This document shows, one piece after another, positions 20,615 through 27,123 of a stretch of DNA of 27,123 nucleotides. Origin of the DNA: JBDHZK01 sp039811865 (GTDB lineage Bacteria; Actinomycetota; Actinomycetes; Propionibacteriales; Propionibacteriaceae). The stretch is taken from contig JBDHZK010000019.1 of NCBI GenBank assembly GCA_039811865.1, forward strand, positions 1 through 27,123. The letters are read 5' to 3'. Each line of letters starts with the position of its first letter. Positions within the stretch are counted from its first letter, which is position 1. The position numbers were made by a program, and so were the translations under genes. The notes under the pieces are model-generated. The model was not told the origin of the DNA and ran no database searches. It worked only from the letters and a program-made list of their open reading frames with translations.

Positions 20615-21873
20615 CGGAGACAACCTCGTCGCGCGTCCAGACGGACGCAACAATCGCCGTCCAGGTGCGCATCGACCTCTCCGGGGAACTTCTCCAGCAG
20701 CGAGCGAACCAACCGTGCCGTGCCGTCCGGATGGGCGCACGCCCCGCGTCCTTCGACCAGCCCGACGAGGTGTCGCAACTGCCGTCGCTCGTCCACCCCG
20801 GACGCCACTTGCGCCAGCACCCGAGCCAGGGCTGGAAGCCCATGGGCGCAGGGACCGCAGCGCAAGGCCGACTCCCGCGCCAGATAGGCGAGGATCCGAA
20901 CAGTTTCGACAACCGGGCACAGTTCGTCGCCCAGAAGCTGGACGACACCGGCGCCAAGGCACAACCCGGACTCGGCCAGCGCAGTGCGAGAGATGGTCAG
21001 CGAAGCGAGCTCTCCGGGCCGCGCCCAGGTGCCGTGGTAGCCACCTAGCAGGACCGGGCTCGTCCAAGACTGTTCGGCGCCCAGCACGTGGCGCCAGGCG
21101 CTCCCGAGTGGCACCTCCCGCACCAGCTCCGGGCGTCCTTGCCTGCCCAGCGTCAGCAGCGTCGTCCCTTCCTCACCGGATGCCTGCCCCGGCGACGAGC
21201 CCCCGCGCCCCGCAAGCGCCGCTGCCACCTGAGCAAAGGTCTCAGTATTCGAAAGCAGCGTGGGTCGCCCTCGGTAGCCCGAGACCGCCTCGGGGGCCCA
21301 GGACGTGACTGGCAGGTTGGTCCGTCCCGACATCAGTTCGATGATCGCCCGTGATTGTCCCGCCACGAATCGGTCGGCGGCGCGGTGCACGCTCCAGCGC
21401 AAACGGCCTCGACCGCGCTCGCTCGCCCGTTCCGCGATCGCCCGCCGAACAGCCGCTTGGGTGGCATCGGAACCGACCACAACATGCAGGTCCGAGGCGT
21501 GCAGGGCGCTCGCCGCGGCCTCGGCGCCGTCAAACACGAGATGGGGTCGCAGCGCCAGCAGGGCCGCGTCCTTGGCGCTGGCCGGCTCACCCTCGGCGCC
21601 GTTGACCACCACGACCGGGTTCGCGCCGGGACGACGCCGGGCCTGCCCGGCAACGGCAGCGAGCTTGGTGGCGAATGGGAATCCGGCACCGCCCCGACCC
21701 CGCAGAGCAACTACTTTGTCCGACAGTTCGGTGACGCCTAGCGACTCGGCCACCCCGAACAGTTCGCGGTGGGCAGCCAGTCCGGGGCCCACGTCCAGCT
21801 CTGAGAGCAGCTCCGGCCCCTCGGCCACCTCGACCAGGACGCCCGGCCTCGGTTCGATCAGCTGAAAGCTCAT
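20611..21873 (-). CDS. NuoF-like FMN/NADH-binding flavoprotein
   Basis: 420 residues, related to the 51-kDa (NuoF) subunit of NADH dehydrogenases. The FMN/NADH fold shows GRGGAGFPFATK (59-70), NGAEGEPASAKD (91-102) and SNTET (208-212). An SLBB-like part follows (about 235-300), then a C-terminal helical iron-sulfur domain. There the usual ESCGxCxPC is RESALRCGPC (333-342): C339 and C342 are kept and the first Cys is Ala336. A further Cys, C379, is in the usual fourth position, so at most three of four ligands are in place. The role inferred is to take electrons from NAD(P)H or ferredoxin and hand them to the other partner. It overlaps both neighbours by ATGA. The start at 21873 matches the family; a 297-residue upstream extension of the frame is a shadow of the membrane gene. 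Confidence 0.88.
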   Translation of the reverse strand: MSFQLIEPRPGVLVEVAEGPELLSELDVGPGLAAHRELFGVAESLGVTELSDKVVALRGRGGAGFPFATKLAAVAGQARRRPGANPVVVVNGAEGEPASAKDAALLALRPHLVFDGAEAAASALHASDLHVVVGSDATQAAVRRAIAERASERGRGRLRWSVHRAADRFVAGQSRAIIELMSGRTNLPVTSWAPEAVSGYRGRPTLLSNTETFAQVAAALAGRGGSSPGQASGEEGTTLLTLGRQGRPELVREVPLGSAWRHVLGAEQSWTSPVLLGGYHGTWARPGELASLTISRTALAESGLCLGAGVVQLLGDELCPVVETVRILAYLARESALRCGPCAHGLPALARVLAQVASGVDERRQLRHLVGLVEGRGACAHPDGTARLVRSLLEKFPGEVDAHLDGDCCVRLDARRGCLR

Positions 21874-22460
21874 GACCGTTGCCCCCAACGTTTCGCGTCG
21901 GCACGGGATCGCACCGGCGCGGGACGCCAACGATCCGAGATCAACCCCACCAGCCGAGCCGTCAGCGCCAAGGTGACGACAGCCACGCAACCCACCGTGA
22001 CCCACACCGACCACGGTGACTGGGCGTCCGTGCCGATGCCCAGCCCGTGTGCGACTGCCACCGCCCAGGCTGCGTAAGCGAGAACATGTACGGCTCGCCA
22101 ACCCAGGTGAGGGAGTCGGCGCCGAAGCAGGCTCGTCAACACCACCGCCACGATCAGGTCCAGGGCAAGCGCTCCCAGAGCGAGCCAGACCGGCTTGTAG
22201 GTGCCACCCCAGGGCACAAAGACCTGCCACCACCGAATGTCGACGAAGGTGTCGACCACTGCACTGGCCGCGTGCACGGCCAGCAGCAAGACCGAGATCA
22301 GCCCGAGGTTGCGGTGCAGATGCTGGTAGGCGAACTGAGGCACACGACCACCTCGGATTCGGGTGGAGACCACGCCCAGCAGGGTGCTCAGCGTCAGCAG
22401 CACCAACAAGACGACCCCCGTCCCGCGATTGACGAACCAAAGCAGCGGACCCTCTAACAC
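21870..22460 (-). CDS. Ferric-reductase-like transmembrane haem protein
   Basis: 196 residues with about six membrane spans in the ferric-reductase/YedZ-like layout. Histidines on the spans, H47/H49 and H63 in the first pair of helices and H125 and H138 in the second, are placed to hold b-type haems across the membrane. The segment QHLHRNLGLISVLLLAVHA is characteristic. There is no attached FAD/NAD domain, so the soluble electron input must come from another protein, for which the NuoF-like protein encoded directly downstream is the clear candidate. The GTG start at 22460 overlaps the apbE end by seven bases, and its stop overlaps the NuoF-like start by ATGA. The predicted role is to carry electrons across the cytoplasmic membrane. 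Confidence 0.85.
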   Translation of the reverse strand: MLEGPLLWFVNRGTGVVLLVLLTLSTLLGVVSTRIRGGRVPQFAYQHLHRNLGLISVLLLAVHAASAVVDTFVDIRWWQVFVPWGGTYKPVWLALGALALDLIVAVVLTSLLRRRLPHLGWRAVHVLAYAAWAVAVAHGLGIGTDAQSPWSVWVTVGCVAVVTLALTARLVGLISDRWRPAPVRSRADAKRWGQRS

Positions 22461-23458
22461 GCGCTCTTCCCCTCTCTCGGACGCGCATCCGCGGGCCAGT
22501 TGCCCACGAACTCGACGGTGCGATCGGCGCGCACCAACCGCGCGTCGACCTCACGCCGCGAAAGCCAATCGGAGGCACCTTCGCCCAGGATGATCGCCGC
22601 CGTGCTCGCGGTGTTCGCCGCCACGCAGGACGATCCGGTCGCCGACACGGTGCGCCAATAATCGGCTGCGGGGGCGGCGGTTCTCGGATCGACGAGGTGA
22701 TGGACTCGGGCCCCGGCCAGAGTCCACCGGCGTACCCGGGTGCTTGAGGTCGCCAGGCCGACCTCACCGACCAGGACCACTTCGCAGTCTGGGGACGAAG
22801 CGTCCGGGGACTCCTGCACGTCGACGGGCCAGCCCAGATCCGCCGCCCCGACAGTGCGGATGTCGCCCCCCACGCTGACGAGCGCGGCGCAGCCCAACTC
22901 GTCCCGGATGGTCACGGCGATCAGGTCTGCCGCCCAGGCCTTGCCGGTTGCGCCAAGGTCCAGGGCGGTGCCGCGCGGAACGAGAACCGCACCGTTGGGA
23001 TCGATCTCCAGGCTGCGCCAGGCCTGCGCGTCGCTCGGGCCGATGTCGCGCGTTGCTCGGACGCGAGCCTGCGGCCCGGATCGACCAGCCGTCTCACCCT
23101 GCCCACCGTCTCGGCTGGTCAGCGAGGCGAAGTCTTGGTCGTAACCCAGGCTGATCAGGGACAGGCCCAACAGCGGATTGACGAGCCCGTCGGTGTATTC
23201 GGCCGCATCGCGGGCGACTTCGACGGCGGCGGCGAGCAGCGGGTCCACGCCCGTCCAACTGCCCGAATTCGCGTTCGCTCGGGTCAGATCCGAATCGCGA
23301 AACCGGCTGCAAGTCTGGTCGACTCGATCAAGCAGAGAGCGGGCGAGAGCCTCGGCCCGACTCAACGCCGCAGCGGGACACACCGCCAGTTGGACGTAGG
23401 TCCCCAGGGCCCGCCATCTCGCGGCCCCGCCCACCGGGGATCCGGTTGGCGGGCTCAT
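22454..23458 (-). CDS. apbE: ApbE-type FAD:protein FMN transferase
   Basis: 334 residues, usual size for the family. Signature segments are LDLGATGKAWAAD (167-178), VSVGGDI (194-200), VHHLVDPRT (252-260) and ANTASTAAIILG (281-292). At the metal-binding position where many ApbE proteins have Asp in a DAxxT motif, this one has Asn (N282), a form I believe is common in actinobacterial members. The enzyme transfers FMN from FAD to a Thr/Ser of an extracytoplasmic partner. No clear N-terminal signal peptide or lipobox is visible, so its location is uncertain. It overlaps the upstream small gene by ATGA and the downstream membrane gene by seven bases. The expected FMN-accepting (FMN_bind) protein is not in the window. 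Confidence 0.9.
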   Translation of the reverse strand: MSPPTGSPVGGAARWRALGTYVQLAVCPAAALSRAEALARSLLDRVDQTCSRFRDSDLTRANANSGSWTGVDPLLAAAVEVARDAAEYTDGLVNPLLGLSLISLGYDQDFASLTSRDGGQGETAGRSGPQARVRATRDIGPSDAQAWRSLEIDPNGAVLVPRGTALDLGATGKAWAADLIAVTIRDELGCAALVSVGGDIRTVGAADLGWPVDVQESPDASSPDCEVVLVGEVGLATSSTRVRRWTLAGARVHHLVDPRTAAPAADYWRTVSATGSSCVAANTASTAAIILGEGASDWLSRREVDARLVRADRTVEFVGNWPADARPREGKSAC

Positions 23459-23892
23459 GAGCCCGAGGACGTGGCCGGGGCCGGCCCGCCACCCCCGCCG
23501 CCTCCGCCGCCGCTGCTGACCCGAACCACCCGGACAACCGTGCGCTGCGCTACCGAGCCAGATGAACCCGACGAATAGCGGGCGCCGGAGTAGACGACGC
23601 CCCCCGAGCCCGGTTGTTGAGCTGCGGCGTGCCGGTAAACGGTCCGCTTGCTGACCACGGTTCGATAAGGGCGTTGTTTGATCACCACCACCGTGGCCGG
23701 CTTGACCGGCAGTTGCGCCGCCGCCGCGCGCTGCTGCGAGAGCTGCGCCCTGGCTCGATTCCTCAACGCGAGTTCTTTGTCGGCCAGACCGGCGACGGCT
23801 GCGCTCGCCGCGATGGCCGCGCTGGCCACGGCGCCGGTGGCGATCACGATGCCGCGCTGAACGCGATCCCGACCCCTGGTGTCGATTCCCAT
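23455..23892 (-). CDS. Small membrane-anchored Ser/Gly-rich protein, first gene of the ApbE operon
   Basis: 145 residues, not recognised. One Ala/Val-rich membrane span lies at about 14-35. Then comes a charged segment, then valine-basic repeats (TVVVIKQRPYRTVVSKRTVYRH at about 67-88 and RTVVRVVRV at about 117-125), and a tail of Ser and nine Gly. Actinobacterial FMN-binding partner proteins of ApbE commonly have a similar membrane anchor and Ser/Gly linker followed by an FMN_bind domain. Here the protein ends at the linker, and no [D]xx[S/T]GA[S/T] flavinylation motif is found. Start: a Shine-Dalgarno sequence AAGGGAG lies five bases upstream of the ATG. A similar valine-basic protein is encoded divergently at 24094. 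Confidence 0.65.
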   Translation of the reverse strand: MGIDTRGRDRVQRGIVIATGAVASAAIAASAAVAGLADKELALRNRARAQLSQQRAAAAQLPVKPATVVVIKQRPYRTVVSKRTVYRHAAAQQPGSGGVVYSGARYSSGSSGSVAQRTVVRVVRVSSGGGGGGGGGPAPATSSGS

Positions 23893-23942
23893 CGGTGCTC
23901 CCTTCCGCTTGGCAAGCCTTCGCTCCGAGATCCCAAGGCCGC

Positions 23943-23972
23943 GTCAGGCATTTGTTAAGAAGACGTACAGAA
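23943..23972. promoter_or_regulatory. Direct repeats of OmpR/PhoB type between divergent genes
   Basis: GTCAGGCA (23943-23950), GTTAAGAA (23954-23961) and GTACAGAA (23965-23972) recur every 11 bases with the pattern GT-x-A-x-G-x-A partly kept. Eleven-base direct repeats are typical of OmpR/PhoB regulators, and one is encoded at 25961-26656. An imperfect inverted repeat, TTAAGAAGAC (23955-23964) and GTCTTCCTTAGG (23988-23999), overlaps. It lies in the 201-base gap shared by the ApbE operon and the 24094 gene. Confidence 0.4.
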
Positions 23973-24093
23973 CCGCTGATTTGTGAGGTCTTCCTTAGGA
24001 CGGACTTGATTCAGCCGTGAAGCCGCCATAGGACGCCGCCGGCTGGAGTGGTTCTGGTGGGTGCCGCAGCGCGCCCGGAGAAGAGGATTGGCG

Positions 24094-24537
24094 ATGAAAG
24101 CTCTGGTCTTGCTGACCACCCTCGCCGCGATGACCGCCGGCGGCGCCGGGGCTGTCTTGGCGTACCAGTCGACCGGTGCGGTTCCCCCTCAGCGCGCCGT
24201 GACGCACGAGGCCGCCCCGATACCCACCCCGACGGTGACCAGCATCGCCCCCTGCAAAGCACCGGCGAAGCTGGAGCGCGGGGAGTGCATCACCCATCGC
24301 GTCCAAACTCGAATCGTCGTGATCCCGGCTCCACGTGTGGCGGCGGCGCCCGTCGTGGTCGCCGGCCGGAAGGCCGAGGCGCCCCGCGTGGTCACCCGCG
24401 TTGTCGTGACGCGCGTCGTCCGGCGTTCGGCACCCACACCACGGGCGGCACCGCGAACCGAGCGTGAGCACGAGAACGAGAACGAGCACGAACGCGAGAG
24501 TGAGCAGCCCAAGGCGTCATCGCACAACGACGACTGA
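24094..24537 (+). CDS. Small secreted or anchored protein with Val-basic repeats
   Basis: 147 residues, not recognised. The N-terminus (1-24) is a signal peptide or anchor: MKALVLLTTLAAMTAGGAGA. The exported part has two cysteines (C54 and C65), which could form a disulfide. Repeats RVVTRVVVTRVVRR (about 98-111) follow, and then a charged tail with a short hexanucleotide-encoded stretch EREHENENEHERESE. The valine-basic repeats resemble those of the divergent small membrane protein at 23455-23892. The Shine-Dalgarno sequence GGAGAAGAGG, six bases upstream, fixes the ATG. It is followed by a hairpin terminator, so it is probably monocistronic. Possible control by the neighbouring two-component system is an inference from the direct repeats in the shared gap. 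Confidence 0.65.
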   Translation: MKALVLLTTLAAMTAGGAGAVLAYQSTGAVPPQRAVTHEAAPIPTPTVTSIAPCKAPAKLERGECITHRVQTRIVVIPAPRVAAAPVVVAGRKAEAPRVVTRVVVTRVVRRSAPTPRAAPRTEREHENENEHERESEQPKASSHNDD

Positions 24538-24543
24538 CCCGCC

Positions 24544-24563
24544 CCCGCGCAGTCGTGCGCGGG
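24544..24563. terminator. Bidirectional hairpin terminator
   Basis: CCCGCGCA, loop GTCG, TGCGCGGG: a perfect eight-base stem starting seven bases after the stop of the 24094 gene and between convergent genes. No long T-run, as usual in actinobacteria. Confidence 0.65.
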
Positions 24564-24610
24564 TCGGTCGGGTTTGCCGGCCGTGGCCAGCCAGCGCCCC
24601 CGCGGGCTGC

Positions 24611-25957
24611 TCATCCGCGTCGGACCGGCTGGTCGGCAGCCGCCTGCCAGGTGGTCCCAGCACCGCCGTCGGTCGCCGGTGAACCGTCCCGACCGGCAGC
24701 CGCCAACGGCAGGATCAGACGCACCCACGCACCAGCGTCGCCCACCTCCGAACTCTCCAGTTTGCCGCCGACCCGGGCGAGCGTCCGGCGAACAATGTCC
24801 AGCCCGAGCCCCGTGGAGCCGATCCGGTCGGCCACAGCCCCGAATCCAGGGCCGGCGTCGGCCACCTCGACCTGGACCGTCGACGACTCGGTGGCCAATC
24901 GGACGCTGAACGGAGTTCCCTCCGGGGTATGCGCGAACACGTTGTCGAGGCAGATGTCGAGGACGTCGCGGAGGTCGACCGCGGACAGGCCCACCATCAC
25001 CGAAGCCCTGGGCACCGCGACGTCCACCTGTCGGCCCTGGTCCTCGGCCAGCGCCGACCAGAACGACAACGCCTCGGCGATCGCCGCCGCAGCGTCACAT
25101 TCAACGGCCAGGTCCTCGCGGACGGGACGCCGCGCCTCGCGCACGATCGTGTCCACGCTCCGCTGTACGGCGGCGAGATCCGCCATGACCCGCTCGTCCG
25201 TCCCAAGACCCGCTCCCTCCAGGTTCAACCTGAGCGCCGTCAGCGGCGTCCGCAGCCGGTGGGCCAGGTCGGCGACGCCGGCCCGCTCGCTGGCCAAGAG
25301 GTCGGCGATTCGTCCGGCCAGGGCATTCAACGCCTGCGCCAACTCGACCGTCTCCGGCGGCCCGTCGGGCTGGGCTCGAGCGCTCAGGTCGCCCTCGTGC
25401 AGTCTGTAGGCCACCTCGGCGACGGCCGCCACCGGTCGGCTGATCCGTGCCCCCATCCGGGCCGCGAACACCGAAGCCACCAGGCACAACAGCACCCCTA
25501 GCCCGATCACCGCAGCCCAGGCTTCGGCGACGCCGCGGTGTAACTCGGGTTCGGCGACGGCCGTCCGGACGACGAAAAGCCCGTCCTCCACGACCACCGG
25601 GACGTAGACCCGCCCACCTCGGCCGTCGAGCACCGAGAACGCTTCGCCAGACCGGGCGCGCCGAACCTCGGGGTCGTCCGCGAGCTGATCGGTGCGATCG
25701 CCCAATACCGCTCCGTGCGGCGTGACGACGCTGGTTCGCGCGGGCGTGCGGGCGTCCACCACCGAGACCAGGTCACCAAGACGGGGGTCATCGTGCAACC
25801 CCGAGACCAGGATCGCCGCGCTTCGCGCCTCCTGATCGCATGCGGCCATCGCTCGCTGCTCGGCCAGCGTCCGCACCAGCAGGCACAACGGAATCACGAA
25901 CGCCAGCACGATGCCGGTGGTGGATGCAACCATCAGCCAGGTGATCCGGCGGCGCAT
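24611..25957 (-). CDS. Sensor histidine kinase
   Basis: 448 residues. Membrane spans lie at about 8-29 and 147-167 with an extracytoplasmic sensor loop between them. A HAMP-type linker follows (about 168-220), then HisKA (about 224-275) with the phospho-accepting H233 in DLAHRLRTPLTALRL. The catalytic ATPase domain (about 325-418) has an N box with N339, a G1 box DAGPGFG (367-373) and a G2 box GSTGLGLDIVRR (380-391). The residue after His is Arg instead of the usual Glu/Asp, a form I believe is common in this actinobacterial kinase group. It starts three bases after the response-regulator stop, so the two are co-transcribed. The signal is unknown. The last 25 residues look unstructured. Confidence 0.92.
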   Translation of the reverse strand: MRRRITWLMVASTTGIVLAFVIPLCLLVRTLAEQRAMAACDQEARSAAILVSGLHDDPRLGDLVSVVDARTPARTSVVTPHGAVLGDRTDQLADDPEVRRARSGEAFSVLDGRGGRVYVPVVVEDGLFVVRTAVAEPELHRGVAEAWAAVIGLGVLLCLVASVFAARMGARISRPVAAVAEVAYRLHEGDLSARAQPDGPPETVELAQALNALAGRIADLLASERAGVADLAHRLRTPLTALRLNLEGAGLGTDERVMADLAAVQRSVDTIVREARRPVREDLAVECDAAAAIAEALSFWSALAEDQGRQVDVAVPRASVMVGLSAVDLRDVLDICLDNVFAHTPEGTPFSVRLATESSTVQVEVADAGPGFGAVADRIGSTGLGLDIVRRTLARVGGKLESSEVGDAGAWVRLILPLAAAGRDGSPATDGGAGTTWQAAADQPVRRG

Positions 25958-25960
25958 CGC

Positions 25961-26656
25961 CTAACCTCGATCGAGCGACGCCGGGTCCACCAGACGCACA
26001 CCCACCCCGCGGACGCTGTGCAGATACCTCGGCGCTGCCGCCGACTCGCCCAGTTTGCGCCGCAGCCAGGAGATGTGCACGTCCACGGTTCGGTCCGCGC
26101 CGCCGTAGGCCTGCTGCCACACGTCGGCCAGCAGTTCGCGTTTGCTCACCACCTCGCCCGGCCGGGACGCCAGCAGCGCCAGCAGGTCGAACTCCTTGCG
26201 CGCCAGCGTCAACGGCACCCCCGCGAGGACGGCCGTCCGCGCGCGCTGGTCGATCACCAGTTCGCCGACAGTCAGGGGGCCTTCCTCCGGGACTCGGCCC
26301 GAACGGCGAAGTACAGCTCTCATCCGGGCGTCCACCTGATCGGCGCCGAACGGCTTGACGACGTAGTCGTCCGCGCCCGCGTCCAGGGCCTTGACCACGG
26401 TCTTGTCGTCGTCCTGAGCGGTGATCACGATCACCGGGACGTCGCTCACGGCGCGAATCATGCGCAGCGCGTCGATTCCGTCGATGCCGGGCAGACCGAG
26501 GTCGAGCAGGACGATGTCGGGTGCGTCACCGACCGCCTGCGTCACGCCCTGGATCCCGTCACCCGCCACCGACACCGCGTGCCCGCGATCGGTCAGGGCG
26601 CGTTTCAGGGCCGAACGGATGGCCTGGTCGTCCTCGACGATCAGGATGCGGCTCAT
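25961..26656 (-). CDS. OmpR/PhoB-family response regulator
   Basis: 231 residues. The receiver domain (1-118) has D9/D10, the phospho-accepting D52 in LLDLGLPG, T79 and K101 in VVKPF. The winged-helix DNA-binding domain (about 125-226) shows LTLARKEFDLLALLASRPGEVVSKRELLADVW and VDVHISWLRRKLG, and the end RGVGVRL, the standard OmpR pattern. It should bind 11-base direct repeats; a candidate site is at 23943-23972. The ATG at 26656 is chosen over 26719 because a -10 box TACGGT lies six bases before it and the extra 21 residues do not fit the family. It is divergent from the gene at 26710 with only 53 bases between. Confidence 0.93.
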   Translation of the reverse strand: MSRILIVEDDQAIRSALKRALTDRGHAVSVAGDGIQGVTQAVGDAPDIVLLDLGLPGIDGIDALRMIRAVSDVPVIVITAQDDDKTVVKALDAGADDYVVKPFGADQVDARMRAVLRRSGRVPEEGPLTVGELVIDQRARTAVLAGVPLTLARKEFDLLALLASRPGEVVSKRELLADVWQQAYGGADRTVDVHISWLRRKLGESAAAPRYLHSVRGVGVRLVDPASLDRG

Positions 26657-26662
26657 GGGCTC

Positions 26663-26668
26663 ACCGTA
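26663..26668 (-). promoter_or_regulatory. -10 box of the response-regulator gene
   Basis: TACGGT on the minus strand, six bases, ATG at 26656: leaderless. The -35 region overlaps the divergent promoter of the 26710 gene. Confidence 0.5.
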
Positions 26669-26697
26669 GCGAGCCGGGAATGGTTCGGCGAGAGTGC

Positions 26698-26703
26698 CAT
26701 GAT
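26698..26703 (+). promoter_or_regulatory. -10 box of the divergent membrane protein gene
   Basis: CATGAT, six bases, GTG at 26710: leaderless. The two divergent promoters share the 53-base gap and could be controlled together. Confidence 0.45.
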
Positions 26704-26709
26704 GCTCCC

Positions 26710-27123
26710 GTGAGACCACCCCGACCCGTGCTGGCCGTCGCGGCCTGGGCCGTGGCCGTGTCCGCCGCAGCTTTGGTGATCTGGCTGGTCATTGCCAACG
26801 TTGGCACCAGCCTGACGGCCGAACAAGGTCCCGTCATCGCTGGACGCGGCGGCTCGACCGCCCTCGTGCGGACCCCCGCACCCAGCGCACGCCGCACCAC
26901 CGCCACACCGCAGCGCTCCGCCCGGCGCAGTTCAACGCCGCCCGCTCGGCCGACCCGCGCGGTGACGAGAACCTCGGCGAACCCGGCATCCACAAGCGCT
27001 GTCAAGCCTGCTAAGCCGACCACCGCGCGGACGACCCCGCCGCCGGCAAGTCGGACGTCGACCCCGCCTGCGGCGCTTACTACGGCCACGTGGGTCGGCG
27101 GCGCCGGACGAGTCACCACCGCC
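26710..27123 (+). CDS. Membrane-anchored Pro/Thr-rich protein, 5' part only
   Basis: An open frame of 138 codons to the window edge. The N-terminus RPPRPVLAVAAWAVAV is followed by a hydrophobic stretch to about residue 30 (VIWLVIANV), giving a signal anchor. Then a Pro/Thr/Ala/Arg-rich linker (about 50-138) with many TPP and RTT units runs to the end. Such linkers are typical of surface or secreted proteins in actinobacteria, possibly O-mannosylated. The functional domain, if any, lies outside the window. The GTG start is supported by the -10 box six bases upstream. It is divergent from the two-component regulator gene, so it is a plausible target of it. An opposing minus-strand frame covers the same DNA but has no such promoter. 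Confidence 0.65.
   Translation, partial: MRPPRPVLAVAAWAVAVSAAALVIWLVIANVGTSLTAEQGPVIAGRGGSTALVRTPAPSARRTTATPQRSARRSSTPPARPTRAVTRTSANPASTSAVKPAKPTTARTTPPPASRTSTPPAALTTATWVGGAGRVTTA

Noticed and set aside
21874..22767. N-terminal extension of the NuoF-like frame by 297 residues
   Set aside because: It overlaps the ferric-reductase-like gene, is Arg/Ser/Pro-rich, and the ATGA overlap at 21870-21873 gives a natural start.
24466..24502. Short tandem repeat of GAGAAC-like hexamers
   Set aside because: It is in frame within the 24094 gene and encodes its charged tail, so no separate repeat element is needed.
26661..27119. Minus-strand frame of 152 codons at the window end
   Set aside because: The opposite plus-strand frame has a leaderless promoter, a clear membrane anchor and a typical Pro/Thr linker, so the minus frame is a shadow.

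Overview
The window is about 70% G+C with dense, short-gapped genes. It comes from an actinobacterium: it encodes a mycothiol-dependent formaldehyde dehydrogenase, a Mycobacterium-like ATP-grasp/alpha-E/transglutaminase cluster, and many genes whose start codon lies about 6 bases after a TANNNT-type -10 box (leaderless transcripts). I see nothing that fixes the genus. I found no rRNA, tRNA, CRISPR array, transposase or prophage gene.

Layout. 1-675: 5' part of a HEAT-like protein (minus). 1113-3825: a voltage-gated K+ channel-like protein, a pterin-dehydratase-like/glyoxalase fusion, an AraC regulator and a small VOC protein. 4132-8416: a rifampicin-phosphotransferase-like PEP-utilising enzyme and a tyrosine phenol-lyase/tryptophanase-family enzyme. 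8572-10083: a MarR regulator and an EamA exporter with two near-identical palindromic operators around the exporter promoter. 10171-10956 (minus): a nucleotidyltransferase. 11058-16794: a double-length phosphofructokinase, then a fused ATP-grasp/alpha-E protein followed directly by a transglutaminase. 17021-20204: a VOC protein, the mscR/metallo-beta-lactamase pair and a proline-rich membrane protein. 20372-23892 (minus): a five-gene translationally coupled operon with a small membrane protein, ApbE, a ferric-reductase-like haem membrane protein, a NuoF-like flavoprotein and a ferredoxin. 24094-24537: a small secreted or anchored protein divergent from that operon. 24611-26656 (minus): a histidine kinase/response regulator pair. 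26710-end: a membrane-anchored Pro/Thr-rich protein, truncated by the window.

The genes read as functional sets: ligand sensing and efflux (MarR/EamA), one-carbon detoxification (MscR/MBL), peptide-bond chemistry (ATP-grasp/alpha-E/transglutaminase), and electron transfer from the cytosol through a haem membrane protein to an ApbE-flavinylated acceptor that is not visible here.

The least explained structure is a family of three 86-base intergenic elements (803-888, 3938-4023, 16920-17005). All are exactly the same length, have 16-base terminal inverted repeats and carry the pentamer AGGCG at the same internal position. In two copies every arm difference keeps pairing as G-U on the plus strand, which suggests a selected RNA or DNA hairpin. 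Each copy lies upstream of a plus-strand gene.
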